Part shown: one piece after another, positions 1 to 10,941 of the stretch
Position numbering within the stretch: the stretch's first letter is position 1
How the letters are laid out: every line of letters begins with the position of its first letter
Assembly: GCF_051020975.1 (NCBI RefSeq)
Contig: NW_027478169.1
Span: 8,928,001 to 8,992,000 of the forward strand
DNA length: 64,000 nt
Origin: Osmia lignaria lignaria
Taxonomy: Eukaryota; Arthropoda; Insecta; Hymenoptera; Megachilidae
Direction of reading: 5' to 3'
Notes under the pieces: generated by a model
The model's input: only the letters and a program-made list of their open reading frames with translations
Database searches by the model: none
Told to the model about the DNA's origin: nothing
Position numbers and translations under genes: made by a program

Positions 1-966
1 AAACGAAGCGAGCTATGGCAAAATGTTAAGAGACATTATTTGTAGAGAATTATGTTTCCTACAATTTATGTTCTATGATATTTTTTGATCAGAAGCGTAG
101 TTTTCGAGATATATCGAGATATTTAAAAGTTCCGAAGCCGCACCAACATAATAGAGATACAGAAACACCGTGGCCCCTTTCTTTGAGATAACTGTGCACT
201 AGTGCGAGCCGCAAATGCCACTTCCAGCTTAGCTGTGCAGAAGAAGAACAACAAGAAGAAGAAATATCTCGAAATATGTCCGTCAGGCCCCTTCCCTTGA
301 GATAAATCTGCAAATATCTCGGAAACGAAGCGAGCTATGGCAAAATGTTAAGAGACCGTTTTTGTAGAGAATTAAGTTTCCTACTTTTTATGTTCTATGA
401 TATTTTTTGATCAGATGCGTAGTTCTCGAGATATATCAAGATATTTAAAAGTTCCGAAGCCGCACCAACATAATAGAGATACAGAAACACCGTAGCCCCT
501 TTCTTTGAGATAACTCTGCACTATTGCGAGCTGCAAATGCCACTTCCAGCTTAGCTGTGCAGAAGAAGAACAACAAGAATAAGAAATATCTCGAAATATG
601 TCCGTCAGGCCCCTTCCCTTGAGATAAATCTGCAAATATCTCAGAAACGAAGAGAGCTATGGCAAAATGTTAAGAGACCTTTTCTGTAGAGAATTAAGTT
701 TCCTACTTTTTATGTTCTATGATATTTTTTGATCAGATGCGTAGTTCTCGAGATATATCAAGATATTTAAAAGTTCCGAAGCCGCACCAACATAATAGAG
801 ATACAGAAACACCGTCGCCCCCTTCTTTGAGATAACTCTGCACTATTGCGAGCTGCAAATGCCACTTCCAGCTTAGCTGTGCAGAAGAAGAACAACAAGA
901 AGAAGAAATATCTCGAAATATGTCCGTCAGGCCCCTTCCCTTGAGATATATCTGCAAATATCTCGG

Positions 967-1288
967 AAACGAAGCGAGCTATGGCAAAATGTTAAGAGAC
1001 CTTTTTTGTAGAGAATTATGTTTCCTACAATTTATGTTCTATGATATTTTTTGATCAGAAGCGTAGTTTTCGAGATATATCGAGATATTTAAAAGTTCCG
1101 AAGCCGCACCAACATAATAGAGATACAGAAACACCGTGGCCCCTTTCTTTGAGATAACTCTGCACTATTGCGACCTGTAAATGCCACTTCCAGCTTAGCT
1201 GTGCAGAAGAAGAACAACAAGAAGAAGAAATATCTCGAAATATGTCCGTCAGGCCCCTTCCCTTGAGATAAATCTGCAAATATCTCGG
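967..1288. repeat. Chimeric monomer, D front with G tail
   Basis: It carries the D marker GCGACCTG (C at 1174) but lacks the D marker GAAGACATA (would be C at 1229). It ends with AAGAGAGC and the TTTTGTGTAG junction that normally follow G. The next monomer is E, as after G. The exchange lies between 1174 and 1229 (relative 208-263) and removes the L and G monomers of the usual D-L-G-E order. Confidence 0.8.
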
Positions 1289-2254
1289 AAACGAAGAGAG
1301 CTATGGCAAAATGTTAAGAGACCTTTTGTGTAGAGAATTAAGTTTCCTACTTTTTATGTTCTATGATATTTTTTGATCTGATGCGTAGTTCTCGAGATAT
1401 ATCAAGATATTTAAAAGTTCCGAAGCCGCACCAACATAATAGAGATACAGAAACACCGTGGCCCCTTTCTTTGAGATAACTCTGCACTATTGCGAGCTGT
1501 AAATGCCACTTCCAGCTTAGCTGTGCAGAAGAAGAACAACAAGAAGAAGAAATATCTCGAAATATGTCCGTCAGGCCCCTTCCCTTGAGATATATCTGCA
1601 AATATCTCGGAAACCAAGCGAGCTATGGCAAAATGTTAAGAGACCTTTTTTGTAGAGAATTATGTTTCCTACAATTTATGTTCTATGATATTTTTTGTTC
1701 AGAAGCGTAGTTTTCGAGATATATCGAGATATTTAAAAGTTCCGAAGCCGCACCAACATAATAGAGATACAGAAACACCGTGGCCCCTTTCTTTGAGATA
1801 ACTCTGCACTAGTGCGAGCCGCAAATGCCACTTCCAGCTTAGCTGTGCAGAAGAAGAACAACAAGAAGAAGAAATATCTCGAAATATGTCCGTCAGGCCC
1901 CTTCCCTTGAGATAAATCTGCAAATATCTCGGAAACGAAGCGAGCTATGGCAAAATGTTAAGAGACCTTTTCTGTAGAGAATTAAGTTTCCTACTTTTTA
2001 TGTTCTATGATATTTTTTGATCAGATGCGTAGTTCTCGAGATATATCAAGATATTTAAAAGTTCCGAAGCCGCACCAACATAATAGAGATACAGAAACAC
2101 CGTGGCCCCCTTCTTTGAGATAACTCTGCACTATTGCGAGCTGCAAATGCCACTTCCAGCTTAGCTGTGCAGAAGAAGAACAACAAGAAGAAGAAATATC
2201 TCGAAATATGTCCGTCAGGCCCCTTCCCTTGAGATATATCTGCAAATATCTCGG

Positions 2255-2576
2255 AAACGAAGCGAGCTATGGCAAAATGTTAAGAGACCTTTTTTGTAGA
2301 GAATTATGTTTCCTACAATTTATGTTCTATGATATTTTTTGATCAGAAGCGTAGTTTTCGAGATATATCGAGATATTTAAAAGTTCCGAAGCCGCACCAA
2401 CATAATAGAGATACAGAAACACCGTGGCCCCTTTCTTTGAGATAACTCTGCACTATTGCGACCTGTAAATGCCACTTCCAGCTTAGCTGTGCAGAAGAAG
2501 AACAACAAGAAGAAGAAATATCTCGAAATATGTCCGTCAGGCCCCTTCCCTTGAGATAAATCTGCAAATATCTCGG
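2255..2576. repeat. Probable chimeric monomer, D front with a tail leading into K
   Basis: The D marker GCGACCTG is present, but the D marker GAAGACATA is absent. The monomer is followed by the GACCTCTTTTG and AAGCTTCC front of K, which elsewhere follows M. M-specific bases (CCAGTTT, GTTAGG) are missing, so the source of the tail is uncertain. The breakpoint is less well resolved than in other chimeras. Confidence 0.55.
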
Positions 2577-2898
2577 AAACGAAGCGAGCTATGGCAAAAT
2601 GTTAAGAGACCTCTTTTGTAGAGAATTAAGCTTCCTACTTTTTATGTTCTATGATATTTTTTGAACAGATGCGTAGTTCTCGAGATATATCAAGATATTT
2701 AAAAGTTCCGAAGCCGCACCAACATAATAGAGATACAGAAACACCGTGGCCCCTTTCTTTGAGATAACTCTGCACTATTGCGCGCTGTAAATGCCACTTC
2801 CAGCTTAGCTGTGCAGAAGAAGAACAACAAGAAGAAGAAATATCTCGACATATGTCCGTCAGGCCCCTTCCCTTGAGATATATCTGCAAATATCTCGG

Positions 2899-3219
2899 AA
2901 ACGAAGCGAGCTATGACAAAATGTTAAGAGACCTTTTTTGTAGAGAATTATGTTTCCTACAATTTATGTTCTATGATATTTTTTGTTCAGAAGCGTAGTT
3001 TTCGAGATATATCGAGATATTCAAAAGTTCCGAAGCCGCACCAACATAATAGAGATACAGAAACACCGTGGCCCCTTTCTTTGAGATAACTCTGCACTAG
3101 TGCGAGCCGCAAATGCCACTTCCAGCTTAGCTGTGCAGAAGAAGAACAACAAGAAGAGAAATATCTCGAAATATGTCCGTCAGGCCCCTTCCCTTGAGAT
3201 AAATCTGCAAATATCTCGG
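2899..3219. repeat. 321-bp F-type monomer with a 1-bp deletion in the GAA tract
   Basis: The tract reads CAACAAGAAGAGAAATATC, one A short. The register of all later monomers shifts by one base. It also has a unique GATATTCAAAAG in place of GATATTTAAAAG. Confidence 0.9.
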
Positions 3220-4571
3220 AAACGAAGCGAGCTATGGCAAAATGTTAAGAGACCTTTTCTGTAGAGAATTAAGTTTCCTACTTTTTATGTTCTATGATAT
3301 TTTTTGATCAGATGCGTAGTTCTCGAGATATATCAAGATATTTAAAAGTTCCGAAGCCGCACCAACATAATAGAGATACAGAAACACCGTGGCCCCCTTC
3401 TTTGAGATAACTCTGCACTATTGCGAGCTGCAAATGCCACTTCCAGCTTAGCTGTGCAGAAGAAGAACAACAAGAAGAAGAAATATCTCGAAATATGTCC
3501 GTCAGGCCCCTTCCCTTGAGATATATCTGCAAATATCTCGGAAACGAAGCGAGCTATGGCAAAATGTTAAGAGACCTTTTTTGTAGAGAATTATGTTTCC
3601 TACAATTTATGTTCTATGATATTTTTTGATCAGAAGCGTAGTTTTCGAGATATATCGAGATATTTAAAAGTTCCGAAGCCGCACCAACATAATAGAGATA
3701 CAGAAACACCGTGGCCCCTTTCTTTGAGATAACTCTGCACTATTGCGACCTGTAAATGCCACTTCCAGCTTAGCTGTGCAGAAGAAGAACAACAAGAAGA
3801 AGACATATCTCGAAATATGTCCGTCAGGCCCCTTCCCTTGAGATATATCTGCAAATATCTCGGAAACGAAGCGAGCTATGGCAAAATGTTAAGAGACCTT
3901 TTTTGTAGAGAATTATGTTTCCTACAATTTATGTTCTATGATATTTTTTGATCAGAAGCGTAGTTTTCGAGATATATCGAGATATTTAAAAGTTCCGAAG
4001 CCGCACCAACATAATAGGGATACAGAAACACCGTGGCCCCTTTCTTTGAGATAACTCTGCAGTATTGCGAGCTGTAAATGCCACTTCCAGCTTAGCTGTG
4101 CAGAAGAAGAACAACAAGAAGAAGAAATATCTCGAAATATGTCCGTCAGGCCCCTTCCCTTGAGATAAATCTGCAAATATCTCGGAAACGAAGAGAGCTA
4201 TGGCAAAATGTTAAGAGACCTTTTGTGTAGAGAATTAAGTTTCCTACTTTTTATGTTCTATGATATTTTTTGATCTGATGCGTAGTTCTCGAGATATATC
4301 AAGATATTTAAAAGTTCCGAAGCCGCACCAACATAATAGAGATACAGAAACACCGTGGCCCCTTTCTTTGAGATAACTCTGCACTATTGCGAGCTGTAAA
4401 TGCCACTTCCAGCTTAGCTGTGCAGAAGAAGAACAACAAGAAGAAGAAATATCTCGAAATATGTCCGTCAGGCCCCTTCCCTTGAGATATATCTGCAAAT
4501 ATCTCGGAAACGAAGCGAGCTATGGCAAAATGTTAAGAGACCTTTTTTGTAGAGAATTATGTTTCCTACAA

Positions 4572-4600
4572 TTTATGTTCTATGATATTTTTTGATCAGA
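4572..4600. other. 29-bp shared AT-rich core separating two diagnostic blocks
   Basis: The stretch from TTTATG through TTCTATGATATTTT to GATCAGA is almost constant in type-1 and type-2 monomers. The diagnostic differences sit on either side of it. Hybrids that switch type across this core exist (for example 4830-5151, 23819-24140 and 36374-36695), so it can serve as a homology tract for exchange. Variants occur in E (GATCTGA), F (TTGTTCAGA), H (TTGAGTAGA) and the monomer at 2577-2898 (TTGAACAGA). Confidence 0.8.
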
Positions 4601-4678
4601 AGCGTAGTTTTCGAGATATATCGAGATATTTAAAAGTTCCGAAGCCGCACCAACATAATAGAGATACAGAAACACCGT

Positions 4679-4819
4679 GGCCCCTTTCTTTGAGATAACT
4701 CTGCACTAGTGCGAGCCGCAAATGCCACTTCCAGCTTAGCTGTGCAGAAGAAGAACAACAAGAAGAAGAAATATCTCGAAATATGTCCGTCAGGCCCCTT
4801 CCCTTGAGATAAATCTGCA
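4679..4819. repeat. Internal 27-bp direct repeat within the monomer (114 bp apart)
   Basis: Bases 4679-4705 and 4793-4819 match at 24 of 27 positions. Both begin GGCCCCTT, both contain TTGAGATAA and both end TCTGCA. The pair is present in essentially every monomer. It implies that part of the ancestral monomer was duplicated before the 322-bp unit was amplified. Confidence 0.9.
4747..4770. repeat. (GAA)3(CAA)2(GAA)3 microsatellite-like tract of the monomer
   Basis: Eight purine-rich triplets occupy relative positions 240-263. The tract is present in every monomer, and length changes occur in it: the four H monomers have lost one GAA, and the monomer at 2899-3219 has lost a single base here. 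Such a tract is prone to replication slippage. It also lies inside most resolved chimera breakpoint intervals. Confidence 0.9.
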
Positions 4820-5151
4820 AATATCTCGGAAACGAAGCGAGCTATGGCAAAATGTTGAGAGACCTTTTTTGTAGAGAATTAGGTTTCCTACTTTTTATGT
4901 TCTATGATATTTTTTGATCAGAAGCGTAGTTTTCGAGATATATCGAGATATTTAAAAGTTCCGAAGCCGCACCAACATAATAGAGATACAGAAACACCGT
5001 GGCCCCTTTCTTTGAGATAACTCTGCACTAGTGCGAGCCGCAAATGCCACTTCCAGCTTAGCTGTGCAGAAGAAGAACAACAAGAAGAAGAAATATCTCG
5101 AAATATGTCCGTCAGGCCCCTTCCCTTGAGATAAATCTGCAAATATCTCGG

Positions 5152-5470
5152 AAACGAAGCGAGCTATGGCAAAATGTTAAGAGACCTTTTTTGTAGAGAA
5201 TTAAGCTTCCTACTTTTTATGTTCTATGATATTTTTTGAGTAGATGCGTAGTTCTCGAGATATATCAAGATATTTAAAAGTTCCGAAGCCGCACCAACAT
5301 AATAGAGATACAGAAACACCGTGGCCCCTTTCTTTCAGATAACTATGCACTATTGCGAGCTGCAAATGCCACTTCCAGCTTAGCTGTGCAGAAGAACAAC
5401 AAGAAGAAGAAATATCTCGAAATATGTCCGTCAGGCCCCTTCCCTTGAGATAAATCTGCAAATATCTCGG
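5152..5470. repeat. H monomer, 319 bp, one GAA triplet lost
   Basis: It has TTGAGTAGATGCG in the core, TTTCAGATAACTATGC in the centre, and only two GAA triplets before CAACAA. The same three marks recur at 7725, 17060 and 24141, so all four H monomers descend from one ancestor. Confidence 0.9.
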
Positions 5471-5792
5471 AAACGAAGAGAGCTATGGCAAAATGTTAAG
5501 AGACCTTTTTTGTAGAGAATTAAGTTTTCTACAATTTATGTTCTATGATATTTTTTGATCAGAAGCGTAGTTTTCGAGATATATCGAGATATCTAAAAGT
5601 TCCGAAGCCGCACCAACATAATAGAGATACAGAAACACCGTGGCCCCTTTCTTTGAGATAACTCTGCACTATTGCGAGCTGCAAATGCCACTTCCAGCTT
5701 AGCTGTGCAGAAGAAGAACAACAAGAAGAAGAAATATCTCGAAATATGTCCGTCAGGCCCCTTCCCTTGAGATATATCTGCAAATATCTCGG

Positions 5793-6114
5793 AAACGAAG
5801 CGAGCTATGGCAAAATGTTAAGAGACCTTTTTTGTAGAGAATTATGTTTCCTACAATTTATGTTCTATGATATTTTTTGATCAGAAGCGTAGTTTTCGAG
5901 ATATATCGAGATATTTAAAAGTTCCGAAGCCGCACCAACATAATAGAGATACAGAAACACCGTGGCCCTTTTCTTTGAGATAACTCTGCACTAGTGCGAG
6001 CCGCAAATGCCACTTCCAGCTTAGCTGTGCAGAAGAAGAACAACAAGAAGAAGAAATATCTCGAAATATGTCCGTCAGGCCCCTTCCCTTGAGATATATC
6101 TGCAAATATCTCGG
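5793..6114. repeat. Chimeric monomer, J body with C tail (duplication joint)
   Basis: It has the J marks GGCCCTTTTCTTTG and GCGAGCCGC, but ends GAGATATATC and AAGCGAGC as C does. The equivalent J at 8366-8687 ends GAGATAAATC and AAGAGAGC. The switch lies between 6002 and 6097 (relative 210-305). Confidence 0.85.
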
Positions 6115-8687
6115 AAACGAAGCGAGCTATGGCAAAATGTTAAGAGACCTTTTTTGTAGAGAATTATGTTTCCTACAATTTATGTTCTATGATATTTTTT
6201 GATCAGAAGCGTAGTTTTCGAGATATATCGAGATATTTAAAAGTTCCGAAGCCGCACCAACATAATAGAGATACAGAAACACCGTGGCCCCTTTCTTTGA
6301 GATAACTCTGCACTATTGCGACCTGTAAATGCCACTTCCAGCTTAGCTGTGCAGAAGAAGAACAACAAGAAGAAGACATATCTCGAAATATGTCCGTCAG
6401 GCCCCTTCCCTTGAGATATATCTGCAAATATCTCGGAAACGAAGCGAGCTATGGCAAAATGTTAAGAGACCTTTTTTGTAGAGAATTATGTTTCCTACAA
6501 TTTATGTTCTATGATATTTTTTGATCAGAAGCGTAGTTTTCGAGATATATCGAGATATTTAAAAGTTCCGAAGCCGCACCAACATAATAGGGATACAGAA
6601 ACACCGTGGCCCCTTTCTTTGAGATAACTCTGCAGTATTGCGAGCTGTAAATGCCACTTCCAGCTTAGCTGTGCAGAAGAAGAACAACAAGAAGAAGAAA
6701 TATCTCGAAATATGTCCGTCAGGCCCCTTCCCTTGAGATAAATCTGCAAATATCTCGGAAACGAAGAGAGCTATGGCAAAATGTTAAGAGACCTTTTGTG
6801 TAGAGAATTAAGTTTCCTACTTTTTATGTTCTATGATATTTTTTGATCTGATGCGTAGTTCTCGAGATATATCAAGATATTTAAAAGTTCCGAAGCCGCA
6901 CCAACATAATAGAGATACAGAAACACCGTGGCCCCTTTCTTTGAGATAACTCTGCACTATTGCGAGCTGTAAATGCCACTTCCAGCTTAGCTGTGCAGAA
7001 GAAGAACAACAAGAAGAAGAAATATCTCGAAATATGTCCGTCAGGCCCCTTCCCTTGAGATATATCTGCAAATATCTCGGAAACGAAGCGAGCTATGGCA
7101 AAATGTTAAGAGACCTTTTTTGTAGAGAATTATGTTTCCTACAATTTATGTTCTATGATATTTTTTGATCAGAAGCGTAGTTTTCGAGATATATCGAGAT
7201 ATTTAAAAGTTCCGAAGCCGCACCAACATAATAGAGATACAGAAACACCGTGGCCCCTTTCTTTGAGATAACTCTGCACTAGTGCGAGCCGCAAATGCCA
7301 CTTCCAGCTTAGCTGTGCAGAAGAAGAACAACAAGAAGAAGAAATATCTCGAAATATGTCCGTCAGGCCCCTTCCCTTGAGATAAATCTGCAAATATCTC
7401 GGAAACGAAGCGAGCTATGGCAAAATGTTGAGAGACCTTTTTTGTAGAGAATTAGGTTTCCTACTTTTTATGTTCTATGATATTTTTTGATCAGAAGCGT
7501 AGTTTTCGAGATATATCGAGATATTTAAAAGTTCCGAAGCCGCACCAACATAATAGAGATACAGAAACACCGTGGCCCCTTTCTTTGAGATAACTCTGCA
7601 CTAGTGCGAGCCGCAAATGCCACTTCCAGCTTAGCTGTGCAGAAGAAGAACAACAAGAAGAAGAAATATCTCGAAATATGTCCGTCAGGCCCCTTCCCTT
7701 GAGATAAATCTGCAAATATCTCGGAAACGAAGCGAGCTATGGCAAAATGTTAAGAGACCTTTTTTGTAGAGAATTAAGCTTCCTACTTTTTATGTTCTAT
7801 GATATTTTTTGAGTAGATGCGTAGTTCTCGAGATATATCAAGATATTTAAAAGTTCCGAAGCCGCACCAACATAATAGAGATACAGAAACACCGTGGCCC
7901 CTTTCTTTCAGATAACTATGCACTATTGCGAGCTGCAAATGCCACTTCCAGCTTAGCTGTGCAGAAGAACAACAAGAAGAAGAAATATCTCGAAATATGT
8001 CCGTCAGGCCCCTTCCCTTGAGATAAATCTGCAAATATCTCGGAAACGAAGAGAGCTATGGCAAAATGTTAAGAGACCTTTTTTGTAGAGAATTAAGTTT
8101 TCTACAATTTATGTTCTATGATATTTTTTGATCAGAAGCGTAGTTTTCGAGATATATCGAGATATCTAAAAGTTCCGAAGCCGCACCAACATAATAGAGA
8201 TACAGAAACACCGTGGCCCCTTTCTTTGAGATAACTCTGCACTATTGCGAGCTGCAAATGCCACTTCCAGCTTAGCTGTGCAGAAGAAGAACAACAAGAA
8301 GAAGAAATATCTCGAAATATGTCCGTCAGGCCCCTTCCCTTGAGATATATCTGCAAATATCTCGGAAACGAAGCGAGCTATGGCAAAATGTTAAGAGACC
8401 TTTTTTGTAGAGAATTATGTTTCCTACAATTTATGTTCTATGATATTTTTTGATCAGAAGCGTAGTTTTCGAGATATATCGAGATATTTAAAAGTTCCGA
8501 AGCCGCACCAACATAATAGAGATACAGAAACACCGTGGCCCTTTTCTTTGAGATAACTCTGCACTAGTGCGAGCCGCAAATGCCACTTCCAGCTTAGCTG
8601 TGCAGAAGAAGAACAACAAGAAGAAGAAATATCTCGAAATATGTCCGTCAGGCCCCTTCCCTTGAGATAAATCTGCAAATATCTCGG
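6115..8687. repeat. 8-monomer block, copy 2 (D G E F F' H I J)
   Basis: This repeats 3542-6114 at an offset of 2573 bp with the same family order, the same H deletion (7725-8043) and the same private I base TTTTCTACAATT. It differs at the tail of the last monomer, where the parental J tail is kept. Confidence 0.9.
7725..8043. repeat. H monomer, 319 bp (copy 2)
   Basis: Same deletion and markers as the H monomer at 5152-5470. It is its duplicate 2573 bp downstream. Confidence 0.9.
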
Positions 8688-9653
8688 AAACGAAGAGAGC
8701 TATGGCAAAATGTTAAGAGACCTTTTTTGTAGAGAATTAAGTTTCCTACTTTTTATGTTCTATGATATTTTTTGATCAGATGCGTAGTTCTCGAGATATA
8801 TCAAGATATTTAAAAGTTCCGAAGCCGCACCAACATAATAGAGATACAGAAACACCGTGGCCCCTTTCTTTGAGATAACTCTGCACTATTGCGCGCTGTA
8901 AATGCCACTTCCAGCTTAGCTGTGCAGAAGAAGAACAACAAGAAGAAGAAATATCTCGAAATATGTCCGTCAGGCCCCTTCCCTTGAGATATATCTGCAA
9001 ATATCTCGGAAACGAAGCGAGCTATGACAAAATGTTAAGAGACCTTTTTTGTAGAGAATTATGTTTCCTACAATTTATGTTGTATGATATTTTTTGTTCA
9101 GAAGCGTAGTTTTCGAGATATATCGAGATATTTAAAAGTTCCGAAGCCGCACCAACATAATAGAGATACAGAAACACCGTGGCCCCTTTCTTTGAGATAA
9201 CTCTGCACTAGTGCGAGCCGCAAATGCCACTTCCAGCTTAGCTGTGCAGAAGAAGAACAACAAGAAGAAGAAATATCTCGAAATATGTCCGTCAGGCCCC
9301 TTCCCTTGAGATAAATCTGCAAATATCTCGGAAACGAAGCGAGCTATGGCAAAATGTTAAGAGACCTTTTCTGTAGAGAATTAAGTTTCCTACTTTTTAT
9401 GTTCTATGATATTTTTTGATCAGATGCGTAGTTCTCGAGATATATCAAGATATTTAAAAGTTCCGAAGCCGCACCAACATAATAGAGATACAGAAACACC
9501 GTGGCCCCCTTCTTTGAGATAACTCTGCACTATTGCGAGCTGCAAATGCCACTTCCAGCTTAGCTGTGCAGAAGAAGAACAACAAGAAGAAGAAATATCT
9601 CGAAATATGTCCGTCAGGCCCCTTCCCTTGAGATATATCTGCAAATATCTCGG
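8688..9653. repeat. K-F-C trimer
   Basis: Three 322-bp monomers in the order K (GCGCGCTG, CTATGACAAAATG), F (TTGTTCAGAAGCG) and C (GGCCCCCTTC), followed by D. The same K F C D order occurs at 2577-3863 and 12552-13839. Confidence 0.85.
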
Positions 9654-9975
9654 AAACGAAGCGAGCTATGGCAAAATGTTAAGAGACCTTTTTTGTAGAG
9701 AATTATGTTTCCTACAATTTATGTTCTATGATATTTTTTGATCAGAAGCGTAGTTTTCGAGATATATCGAGATATTTAAAAGTTCCGAAGCCGCACCAAC
9801 ATAATAGAGATACAGAAACACCGTGGCCCCTTTCTTTGAGATAACTCTGCACTATTGCGACCTGTAAATGCCACTTCCAGCTTAGCTGTGCAGAAGAAGA
9901 ACAACAAGAAGAAGACATATCTCGAAATATGTCCGTCAGGCCCCTTCCCTTGAGATATATCTGCAAATATCTCGG

Positions 9976-10297
9976 AAACGAAGCGAGCTATGGCAAAATG
10001 TTAAGAGACCTTTTTTGTAGAGAATTATGTTTCCTACAATTTATGTTCTATGATATTTTTTGATCAGAAGCGTAGTTTTCGAGATATATCGAGATATTTA
10101 AAAGTTCCAAAGCCGCACCAACATAATAGAGATACAGAAACACCGTGGCCCCTTTCTTTGAGATAACTCTGCACTATTGCGAGCTGCAAATGCCACTTCC
10201 AGCTTAGCTGTGCAGAGGAAGAACAACAAGAAGAAGAAATATCTCGAAATATGTCCGTCAGGCCAGTTCCTTTGAGCTGAATCTGCAAATATCTCGG
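9976..10297. repeat. L monomer: example of the CCAGTTCC tail haplotype
   Basis: Here GGCCAGTTCCTTTGAGCTGA replaces GGCCCCTTCCCTTGAGATAA, six changes in 20 bp. Eighteen monomers carry this tail (fronts at 9976, 11264, 13840, 18989, 19955, 20921, 21565, 27036, 27680, 49244, 53429, 55038, 55682, 56970, 57614, 61156, 61800, 63410), with small variants at 27036 and 53429. In all eighteen the next monomer begins GACGTTTTTT, so the haplotype crosses the nominal monomer boundary. Confidence 0.88.
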
Positions 10298-10619
10298 AAA
10301 CGAAGCGAGCTATGGCAAAATGTTAAGAGACGTTTTTTGTAGAGAATTATGTTTCCTACAATTTATGTTCTATGATATTTTTTGATCAGAAGCGTAGTTT
10401 TCGAGATATATCGACATATTTAAAAGTTCCGAAGCCGCACCAACATAATAGGGATACAGAAACACCGTGGCCCCTTTCTTTGAGATAACTCTGCAGTATT
10501 GCGAGCTGTAAATGCCACTTCCAGCTTAGCTGTGCAGAAGAAGAACAACAAGAAGAAGAAATATCTCGAAATATGTCCGTCAGGCCCCTTCCCTTGAGAT
10601 AAATCTGCAAATATCTCGG

Positions 10620-10941
10620 AAACGAAGAGAGCTATGGCAAAATGTTAAGAGACCTTTTGTGTAGAGAATTAAGTTTCCTACTTTTTATGTTCTATGATAT
10701 TTTTTGATCTGATGCGTAGTTCTCGAGATATATCAAGATATTTAAAAGTTCCGAAGCCGCACCAACATAATAGAGATACAGAAACACCGTGGCCCCCTTC
10801 TTTGAGATAACTCTGCACTATTGCGAGCTGCAAATGCCACTTCCAGCTTAGCTGTGCAGAAGAAGAACAACAAGAAGAAGAAATATCTCGAAATATGTCC
10901 GTCAGGCCCCTTCCCTTGAGATATATCTGCAAATATCTCGG
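10620..10941. repeat. Chimeric monomer, E front with C body (duplication joint)
   Basis: The E base T at 10710 (GATCTGATGCG) is followed by C marks from 10797 (GGCCCCCTTC, then GAGCTGCAAATG). The switch lies in relative positions 91-178. This is the one resolved chimera whose breakpoint is not near the GAA tract. Confidence 0.85.

Larger units (their letters stand above)
1..3541. repeat. Subregion 1: monomers A B C D/G E F C D K F C
   Basis: Eleven monomers. The opening tetramer A B C D (1-1288) is the same series found again at 43136, 46346 and 52141, starting with the A-specific GACATTATTTG front. The E monomer (1289-1610) ends in the unusual AAACCAAGCG, shared otherwise only with monomers near 50209 and 50853. 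The region mixes pieces of two lineages that are separate elsewhere in the window. Confidence 0.85.
4612..4828. repeat. Inverted ATATCTCG/CGAGATAT boxes within the monomer
   Basis: CGAGATATAT (4612-4621) and CGAGATATTT (4622-4631) lie in tandem. The exact reverse complement AAATATCTCG occurs at 4769-4778 and again at 4819-4828, 50 bp apart. A type-1 monomer therefore carries two forward and two reverse copies of one octamer; type-2 monomers keep at least three (the second forward box reads AAGATATTT). The arms could pair as hairpins or bind a dimeric protein; either role is inference. Confidence 0.85.
4508..4829. repeat. Representative type-1 monomer (reference for relative positions)
   Basis: This 322-bp monomer is used as the map. 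In order: the conserved front CGAAGCGAGCTATGGCAAAA; a T-run followed by TGTAGAGAATTATG; an AT-rich core with TGATCA at 4593-4598; two tandem CGAGATAT boxes at 4612-4631; a well conserved central stretch with GAAGCCGCACCAAC and GAGATACAGAAACACCG; the first GGCCCCTT...CTGCA block at 4679-4705; the short palindrome CAGCTTAGCTG at 4732-4742; a GAA/CAA tract at 4747-4770; AAATATCTCG at 4769-4778; the second GGCCCCTT...CTGCA block at 4793-4819; and AAATATCTCG again at 4819-4828. Type-2 monomers differ in the core: TACTTTTTATG, GATGCG, TTCTCGAG and ATCAAG in place of TACAATTTATG, GAAGCG, TTTTCGAG and ATCGAG. Confidence 0.95.
3542..6114. repeat. 8-monomer block, copy 1 (D G E F F' H I J)
   Basis: Eight monomers totalling 2573 bp (8 x 322 minus the 3-bp GAA loss in H). 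The order and the diagnostic bases are repeated exactly in 6115-8687. The final J monomer is chimeric and ends in the tail that precedes D in the upstream C monomer, which identifies the joint of the duplication. Confidence 0.9.
9654..10941. repeat. 4-monomer block, copy 1 (D L G E/C)
   Basis: 1288 bp, repeated at 10942-12229. The fourth monomer is an E/C chimera, which explains how E is followed directly by a second D. Confidence 0.9.

Noticed and set aside
4732..4742. CAGCTTAGCTG as a terminator hairpin
   Set aside because: Five-base arms with a one-base centre are too short for a stable stem in RNA, and no transcription unit is evident.
4612..4828. Terminal inverted repeats of a MITE or other transposon
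   Set aside because: The ATATCTCG/CGAGATAT boxes are only 8-11 bp and no target-site duplication can be seen, since every monomer is flanked by another. An ancient transposon origin is possible but unsupported.
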